Assembly: GCA_026005175.1 (NCBI GenBank)
Contig: BPKO01000009.1
Span: 1-64,000, forward strand
DNA length: 64,000 bases
Reading direction: 5' to 3'
From: Candidatus Tectimicrobiota bacterium
GTDB taxonomy: Bacteria; Tectomicrobia; Entotheonellia; Entotheonellales; Entotheonellaceae
In this document: positions 59,153-64,000 of the stretch, in pieces
Position numbering within the stretch: position 1 is the stretch's first letter
Layout: every line of letters begins with the position of its first letter
Made by a program: the position numbers and the translations under genes
Notes under the pieces: generated by a model
The model's input: the letters and a program-made list of their open reading frames with translations, nothing else
Database searches by the model: none
Told to the model about the DNA's origin: nothing

Positions 59153-59977
59153 ATGTGTGACCGTCGTTCCTGTGGCAGGCCGGCCGGCTGCCAGCCGGCG
59201 ATCTCCGTTCCTGCGACGCAGCGCCGTGCCTTCCTGCGCGGCCTCATTGCCCTTCCCCTGGCCGCGGTGCTTGCTTCTCCACGCCTGGCGCGGGCTGCCG
59301 CCGCGCGGTTGCAGAAAGTCACCCTGCAGACGGCCAGTGGCGCCACGGTGCATGCCTTTCTGGCCACCCCGCAGCAGGTGCCGGCTCCGGCGGTGGTGCT
59401 GATTCACGAGTGGTGGGGCCTCAACGACCAGATCAAAGCCGTGGCAGCCGAATTTGCCCAGCACGGCTTTCTGGCGCTGGCAGTCGACCTTTTCGGCGGC
59501 AACGTGGCCACCACGCCGGAAGCGGCGCGGGCGCAAGTGGCTGCCCTTGACGCCGGGCGTGCCACCGAGACGCTGGTGGGGTGGATTGCCTGGCTGCGCC
59601 AGCACCCGAGCAGTACCGGCAAAATTGGCACCGTGGGGTGGTGCTTTGGGGGCGGATGGTCGCTTAACGTCTCTCTGGCTACCCCGGTGGATGGCACGGT
59701 GATTTACTACGGCGACGTGCGCAAAACCCCCGAGCAGCTGCAGCGCCTGCGGGGACCGGTGCTGGGTCACTTTGCCACCCGGGACCACTGGATTACGGCC
59801 GACATGGTCCGCGCCTTCACCCAGGCCATGGCCGCGGCCGGCAAGCCGGTGACCGTGTACTGGTACGACGCCGAACACGCCTTTGCCAACCCCACCGGGG
59901 CGCGCTACGACGCCCAAGACGCGCAGCTGGCGTGGTCGCGCACCCTGGCCTTTTTCCGCCAGCACCTGGGAGGGTAG
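59153..59977 (+). CDS. Secreted dienelactone hydrolase family protein
   Basis: A 274-residue alpha/beta hydrolase of the dienelactone hydrolase family. The catalytic cysteine is in GTVGWCFGGGWSLN, the aspartate in HFATRDHWITADM and the histidine in WYDAEHAFANPTGARY, the Cys-Asp-His triad of the family. A signal with a twin arginine, TQRRAFLRGLIALPLAAVLA, suggests Tat export to the periplasm. AAGGAGAAGC directly precedes the ATG. The 167-base gap upstream holds a small stem (58995-59010) and no supported gene. It may hydrolyse a lactone or ester in the periplasm; substrate unknown. Confidence 0.85.
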   Translation: MCDRRSCGRPAGCQPAISVPATQRRAFLRGLIALPLAAVLASPRLARAAAARLQKVTLQTASGATVHAFLATPQQVPAPAVVLIHEWWGLNDQIKAVAAEFAQHGFLALAVDLFGGNVATTPEAARAQVAALDAGRATETLVGWIAWLRQHPSSTGKIGTVGWCFGGGWSLNVSLATPVDGTVIYYGDVRKTPEQLQRLRGPVLGHFATRDHWITADMVRAFTQAMAAAGKPVTVYWYDAEHAFANPTGARYDAQDAQLAWSRTLAFFRQHLGG

Positions 59978-60025
59978 GCCTGCCAGGGCAAGGGGGCTGC
60001 CTTGCCCAAAGGAGCGTACGGTTCC

Positions 60026-60895
60026 ATGGGCACGCTTTTGCTACAAGCCATTCTCAGCGGCCTGCTCAACGGCGGCGTCTATGCCCTGGTCTCGGTGGGA
60101 CTGACGCTGATTTTCGGCGTCCTGGGCATCATCAACTTTGCCCACGGCGCGCTGATGATGCTGGGCATGTACGTCTCGTACTGGCTGTTCGTGCTCTACG
60201 GCGTTGATCCTTACGTGTCGCTGATTGCCAGTGCCCTGGGGCTCTTCGGGCTCGGCGTGCTCCTGGAGCGGCTGCTCATTACGCCGGTGCTGGAGGCGCC
60301 CGAGCACAACCAGCTGCTGCTGACCCTGGGGGTGGCCCTGGTGCTGGAAAACCTGGCCCTCTTTCTCTGGAGCCCTGACCCGCGCACCCTCACCGTGTCC
60401 TACCTCGACTTTGCCCCCATGGTCGGCGGGGTGATGCTTAGCCCACCGCGGCTTATCGCCTTTGGCGTTTCGGTGGCCCTCACCGTGCTCCTTTATGCCT
60501 TCCTGCACCGCACCGACGTGGGCAAGGCTATCCGCGCCGTCTCGCAAGAGCGTGAGGGGGCGCTGGCAGTGGGCATCAACATCCAGCGCATTTACGCCTT
60601 GGCGTTTGGCATTGGCTGCGCCTGCGTGGGGGCTGCCGGCACCCTGGTGGCGCCGTTTTACACCATCGACCCCTACGTGGGAGGCATTTTTGTCATCACC
60701 GCCTTTGTGGTGGTGGTGCTGGGGGGCATGGGCAGCTACTTTGGCGCCTTGCTGGCAGCGCTCCTTGTCGGCCTGGCCGAATCGGTGGCGGCGGTATTTA
60801 TCCCGGCGGCCATGAAGCAGATCGTGATTTACGTGATTTTTGTGCTCGTGCTGCTCCTGCGGCCGCAAGGGCTCTTTGGCCCAGGGAGAGGATGA
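60026..60895 (+). CDS. livH: Branched-chain amino acid ABC transporter permease LivH
   Basis: A 289-residue inner-membrane permease of the LivH family with about eight helices. Hallmarks are GGVYALVSVGLTLIFGVLGI, NFAHGALMMLGMYVS, the cytoplasmic coupling region TDVGKAIRAVSQEREGALAVG and VVVVLGGMGSYFGALLAALL. ATG 60026 is chosen over an earlier TTG (60002) because AAAGGAG lies about 11 bases before it. It forms the channel with LivM; the order livH-livM-livG-livF-livK follows. Substrates of such importers include branched-chain amino acids, amides, urea or aromatic acids. Confidence 0.92.
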   Translation: MGTLLLQAILSGLLNGGVYALVSVGLTLIFGVLGIINFAHGALMMLGMYVSYWLFVLYGVDPYVSLIASALGLFGLGVLLERLLITPVLEAPEHNQLLLTLGVALVLENLALFLWSPDPRTLTVSYLDFAPMVGGVMLSPPRLIAFGVSVALTVLLYAFLHRTDVGKAIRAVSQEREGALAVGINIQRIYALAFGIGCACVGAAGTLVAPFYTIDPYVGGIFVITAFVVVVLGGMGSYFGALLAALLVGLAESVAAVFIPAAMKQIVIYVIFVLVLLLRPQGLFGPGRG

Positions 60896-61869
60896 TGCGC
60901 CGCTGGCTTTCTCGCCTTGCCTGGCTGCTCGTGCTGGTCCCTTGCCTTACCCTGCCCCTCTATGTCGGACAGTACCTGGCGCACCTGGCGGTGATGGTGC
61001 TCTTTTTTGCGTATCTGGGGGTGGCCTGGAACATCCTGGGCGGCTATGCGGGCCAGTTTTCCTTTGGCCACGCCGCCTTTTTTGGCCTGGGTGCCTTCAC
61101 CTCTACCCTGCTCCACCTCCACTGGGGCCTTAGCCCCTGGCTGGGCATGCTGCTGGCTGGAGTAGTGGGGGTGCTTGTGGGGCTCTTCTGCGGCTTCCTG
61201 AGCTTTCGCTACGGCCTGCGAGGGCCGTACTTTGCCCTGGTGATGCTGGCCTTTGCCGAGATGCTGCGCCTGCTCTTTGAGACCTGGATGGCCTACCGTT
61301 ATCCTCTGGGCCTGCCGATTCCGCTGCAGGGCACCTCGCTGGCGGCCTTCCAGTTTCGCGACAAGCGCGTTTACTACTACGTGGTGCTGCTCATGCTCGC
61401 CGGCGCCACCGCCCTCTGCGCCTGGCTGGCACGGTCAAAGACCGGCACTTACTGGCAGGCCATCCGCGACAACGAGGAGGCGGCCGAAGCGCTGGGGGTC
61501 AACGCTTTTGCATACAAGCTGCTGGCCATGGCCATCAGCGGCGGCCTCACCGCCATGGGCGGGACCTTCTATGCCCAGTACTTCCTCACCCTGGAAGCCA
61601 ACGAGGTCTTTGGCGTGCAGATCTCGGTGGAGATCCTGCTCAGCGCCATCATCGGCGGCGCCGGCACGGTGCTGGGGCCGCTGGTGGGAGCGCTGGCGCT
61701 GCAGCTCCTTGCCGAAGCCACCCGCGTGTACGTGAGGGCCTTTAGCGGCTTTGATCTCATGGTCTACGGCGCTATCCTCATCGTGGTGATTCTCTTTTTG
61801 CCCCAGGGCCTGCTGGAGGGCCTGCGGCGCGCCGGCCTGGCGCTGCGGCGGGCGGCTGGCGCCGCATAG
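60892..61869 (+). CDS. livM: Branched-chain amino acid ABC transporter permease LivM
   Basis: A 325-residue permease, the second membrane subunit of the liv importer. It has AWNILGGYAGQFSFGHAAFF, the coupling helix GTYWQAIRDNEEAAEALGVN and LSAIIGGAGTVLGPLVGALA. The ATG overlaps the livH stop (ATGATG), and livG starts nine bases after its stop. Confidence 0.92.
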   Translation: MMRRWLSRLAWLLVLVPCLTLPLYVGQYLAHLAVMVLFFAYLGVAWNILGGYAGQFSFGHAAFFGLGAFTSTLLHLHWGLSPWLGMLLAGVVGVLVGLFCGFLSFRYGLRGPYFALVMLAFAEMLRLLFETWMAYRYPLGLPIPLQGTSLAAFQFRDKRVYYYVVLLMLAGATALCAWLARSKTGTYWQAIRDNEEAAEALGVNAFAYKLLAMAISGGLTAMGGTFYAQYFLTLEANEVFGVQISVEILLSAIIGGAGTVLGPLVGALALQLLAEATRVYVRAFSGFDLMVYGAILIVVILFLPQGLLEGLRRAGLALRRAAGAA

Positions 61870-61878
61870 GGAGAAGCA

Positions 61879-62604
61879 ATGCCACTGCTGGCCCTGTCTG
61901 GTGTGACGAAAACCTTCGGGGGGCTTACGGCCGTCAAAGCGCTCAGCTTTGCCGTGGAGGAAGGGGAAATCGTCGGCCTCATCGGCCCCAACGGCTCGGG
62001 CAAGACCACGGTGTTTAACCTGATTACCGGGTTTCTGGCGCCCGACGGCGGGGACCTCACGTTTGCCGGCCGCCGTCTGGTGGGCCTCAAGCCGCACCAG
62101 ATCTGCCGCCTTGGCGTTGGCCGCACTTTCCAGCTGGTGCAGCCCTTCCACCGCCTCAGCGTGCTCGACAACGTGCGCGTTGGCGCCTTTCGCGGCACCG
62201 CCGACCCGCGGCAGGCCACGGCGGTGGCCGAAGCCATTCTGGAAGAGGTGGGGCTGGCCGCCAAAAAAGCCTTCTTGCCTCCCAGCCTCACCCTGGCCGA
62301 GCGCAAACGGCTGGAGCTGGCGCGGGCGCTGGCCACCGGGCCGCGCCTGCTGCTACTCGACGAGGTCATGGCCGGCCTGACGCCGACGGAGACGGCGGAA
62401 ATGATCGCCTTCATCCGCCGTCTGCACCGCCGCGGCCTGACCCTGCTCATCATCGAGCACGTCATGCAGGCAGTGATGGCCCTGTCGCAGCGCCTCGTGG
62501 TGCTGCACCACGGCGAGAAGATCTGCGAGGGCCCGCCGCAAGAGGTGGCCCGTGATCCGCAAGTCATCCGGGCCTATCTGGGAGAGGAGGCGGCTTCTGC
62601 TTGA
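61879..62604 (+). CDS. livG: Branched-chain amino acid ABC transporter ATPase LivG
   Basis: A 241-residue ABC ATPase. Walker A is GLIGPNGSGKTTVFNLITGF, the family motif LGVGRTFQLVQPFHRLSVLD follows, the signature LSxxE region is LTLAERKRLELARALATGP and Walker B is RLLLLDEVMAGLTPTE. Its signature (LTLAE) differs from the standard LSGGQ, as is usual for LivG. It works with LivF to drive LivHM. Confidence 0.92.
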   Translation: MPLLALSGVTKTFGGLTAVKALSFAVEEGEIVGLIGPNGSGKTTVFNLITGFLAPDGGDLTFAGRRLVGLKPHQICRLGVGRTFQLVQPFHRLSVLDNVRVGAFRGTADPRQATAVAEAILEEVGLAAKKAFLPPSLTLAERKRLELARALATGPRLLLLDEVMAGLTPTETAEMIAFIRRLHRRGLTLLIIEHVMQAVMALSQRLVVLHHGEKICEGPPQEVARDPQVIRAYLGEEAASA

Positions 62605-63301
62605 GGTCCACCGCGTCTGTGCCGGCTACGGCGACCTGCAGGTGTTGTGGGAGGTCTCCCTGCACTTGCAGGCGGGGGAGATCGTGGCGGTGATCGGCGC
62701 CAACGGAGCCGGCAAGACTACTCTGCTCAGAACTATTGCCGGCCTGCTGCGGCCCACCGCGGGCCACATCGCGCTGGCGGGCACGCGGCTCGAGCGCCTG
62801 CCTCCCCACCGCATCGTGCAGGGCGGCGTGGTGCGCGTGCCGGAGGGGAGAAAGATCTTTCCCCGCCTGACGGTGCTGGAGAACCTGGAGCTGGGGGCTT
62901 ACTTGCCGGCGGCCAAGCGGCAGCGGCGCCAGAGCCTCGAGTGGGTCTTTGGGCTCTTCCCGCGCCTTAAGGAGCGCCGGCGGCAGCTGGCCGGCACCCT
63001 GAGTGGCGGCGAGCAGCAGATGCTGGCCATTGGCCGCGCGCTGATGGCGCGCCCCCGGCTGCTCATGCTCGACGAGCCCTCCCTGGGCCTGGCCCCGTTG
63101 CTCGTGCAGGAGATTTTTGCCATTATCAGGGACATCAACCGCGACGGCGTGACCATCCTGCTCGTTGAGCAGCACGTGTTTCACGCTTTGCGCCTGGCGC
63201 ACCGCGGCTACGTGCTGGAAAACGGCAGGATCGTGCTGGAAGGGAAAGCCGAGGCGCTGCTCGCCAACGAGCACGTCAAAACGGCGTACCTGGGGCTGTA
63301 A
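62552..63301 (+). CDS. livF: Branched-chain amino acid ABC transporter ATPase LivF
   Basis: The second ATPase of the importer. Walker A is VIGANGAGKTTLLRTIAGLL, LSGGEQQMLAIGRALMARP holds the signature, Walker B is LLMLDEPSLGLAPLLVQEIF, and EGRKIFPRLTVLENLELGAY is family-typical. No ATG fits the expected start just before LLEVHRVCAGYG. The given GTG at 62552 overlaps livG by 53 bases and adds 16 residues to the usual length. A CTG at 62597, six bases after GGAGAGGAGG, fits family length better but would be a non-canonical start. I prefer to flag both. Confidence 0.88.
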   Translation: MIRKSSGPIWERRRLLLEVHRVCAGYGDLQVLWEVSLHLQAGEIVAVIGANGAGKTTLLRTIAGLLRPTAGHIALAGTRLERLPPHRIVQGGVVRVPEGRKIFPRLTVLENLELGAYLPAAKRQRRQSLEWVFGLFPRLKERRRQLAGTLSGGEQQMLAIGRALMARPRLLMLDEPSLGLAPLLVQEIFAIIRDINRDGVTILLVEQHVFHALRLAHRGYVLENGRIVLEGKAEALLANEHVKTAYLGL

Positions 63302-63325
63302 CCCCGTAACCGAGGAGAGCATACG

Positions 63326-64000
63326 ATGCGGCAGCCCAGAACGTATACACGCCGGACTTTGTTGCAGCAGGCCGTAGGGGCCATGGCGCTGGGCGTGCCG
63401 GCCCTGCTGCGGGCGGCGCCGCCGGAGATCCTGGTAGGGGCCATTCATCCCCTCACCGGCCCGCTGGCCCCCGACGGCCACTCGGTAGCCAACGGCTGCT
63501 TGCTGGCCATCGAGCAGAAAAACGCCGCCGGCGGCATCCAGGCGCTGGGGGGGGCCAAGGTGCGCCTGATCAACGCCGACCACCAGTTCAAGCCGCAAGT
63601 CGGCGCCGCCGAGGCCGAGCGCCTCATCCGCCAGGGCGCGGTGGCCCTGCTGGGAACTTTCTCGAGCGCCGTGACCATGCAGACCACGCAGATTGCCGAG
63701 CGCCACGGCGTGCCGCACTTGGTCACCGTGGCGGTAGCCGACGAAATCACCGAGCGGGGCTTTCGCTACACCTTCCGCGTGCAGCCCAACGCCACGCACA
63801 TGGCCAGCCAGGGCGTGCAGTACGTGCGCCAGCTGTGCACCCTGAAAGGCGTCGACTTCAGGACCGTAGCCGTGCTACACGAAAACACCTTCGGTGCCGC
63901 CCTCTACACGCGCATCGCCAAATTTGCGCCCCAGCATGGCTTCGACATCGTCGGCCACATCCCCTACTCGGCCCGCGCCAGCGACCTCACCACCGAGGTG
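63326..64000 (+). CDS. livK: Branched-chain amino acid ABC transporter binding protein LivK (cut by right edge)
   Basis: The first 225 codons of a periplasmic binding protein run off the window. The N-terminus is a twin-arginine-like signal, YTRRTLLQQAVGAMALGVPA. The mature part follows the type I binding fold: ILVGAIHPLTGPLAPDGHSV, GCLLAIEQKNAAGGIQALGG, VALLGTFSSAVTMQTTQIAE and FRYTFRVQPNATHMASQGVQ. It would capture the substrate for LivHMGF. ATG 63326 follows GAGGAGAGC, 25 bases after livF. Confidence 0.88.
   Translation, partial: MRQPRTYTRRTLLQQAVGAMALGVPALLRAAPPEILVGAIHPLTGPLAPDGHSVANGCLLAIEQKNAAGGIQALGGAKVRLINADHQFKPQVGAAEAERLIRQGAVALLGTFSSAVTMQTTQIAERHGVPHLVTVAVADEITERGFRYTFRVQPNATHMASQGVQYVRQLCTLKGVDFRTVAVLHENTFGAALYTRIAKFAPQHGFDIVGHIPYSARASDLTTEV

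Overview
The window is 64 kb of GC-rich DNA from a Gram-negative-type bacterium with a heterotrophic, probably respiring lifestyle. It encodes Sec and probable Tat signal peptides, a lipoprotein, a five-haem cytochrome, a UbiE/MenG-type quinone methyltransferase, several acyl-CoA and SDR enzymes, and a branched-chain-type ABC importer. I saw no rRNA, tRNA, CRISPR array or insertion sequence. Gene content resembles uncultured GC-rich lineages such as Methylomirabilota/Rokubacteria, Tectomicrobia or Desulfobacterota, but I cannot assign the organism. Coding density is very high; no stretch over about 300 bases lacks a gene.

Layout. 0-5 kb: small zinc-ribbon and DUF2007-like genes, badly frame-broken TPR and DUF4124 genes, a secreted hypothetical protein and a first SppA signal peptide peptidase. 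5-11 kb: a benzoylformate-decarboxylase-like ThDP enzyme with an SDR, a secreted FGE-fold protein and a DHA2 efflux pump. 10-13 kb: znuACB-type metal importer. 13-16 kb: an 1103-residue fusion of an NTT-like transporter, HEAT repeats and a cNMP-binding domain. 16-20 kb: class III aminotransferase, methyltransferase, sulfatase. 20-23 kb: glycosyltransferases and an esterase. 23-26.4 kb: pentose phosphate genes (rpiB, gnd, pgl) and an LLM oxidoreductase. 26.5-30 kb: URO-D family protein, PflX-type radical SAM protein, receiver protein, glutaryl-CoA dehydrogenase. 30-33 kb: galT-khtT-khtU operon. 33-37 kb: oligopeptidase F, alcohol dehydrogenase, PRTase-like protein. 37-42.2 kb: HAD and SenB-type selenosugar synthase divergent from EgtD and a secreted FGE-fold protein, then a pentahaem cytochrome with a secreted NPC-repeat protein. 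42.3-50.6 kb: amidohydrolase, atypical SDR, CoxS/CoxM, lipoprotein, enoyl-CoA hydratase, UbiE, a 49-residue secreted peptide, histone-deacetylase-like protein, second SppA. 50.9-56.7 kb: orphan histidine-kinase dimerisation-like protein, then an operon for ureidoglycolate/oxalurate breakdown (AllD-like, AllH, AllF, AllG and a zinc ribbon). 56.8-60 kb: MoxR/VWA pair and a secreted dienelactone hydrolase. 60-64 kb: livHMGFK importer, the last gene cut by the window edge.

The most important caveat is that at least 17 single-base frame breaks occur in 11 genes, almost all an extra base inside a short G or C run. Removing these restores full-length, family-typical proteins, so they look like sequencing or assembly errors rather than decay. 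Frame-broken genes are annotated over their restored span.

The most interesting systems are the SenB-EgtD pair (hercynine plus selenosugar, suggesting selenoneine synthesis without SenA or SenC nearby), the AllD-AllHFG operon, the NPC-repeat protein with its pentahaem cytochrome, and the transporter-HEAT-cNMP fusion.
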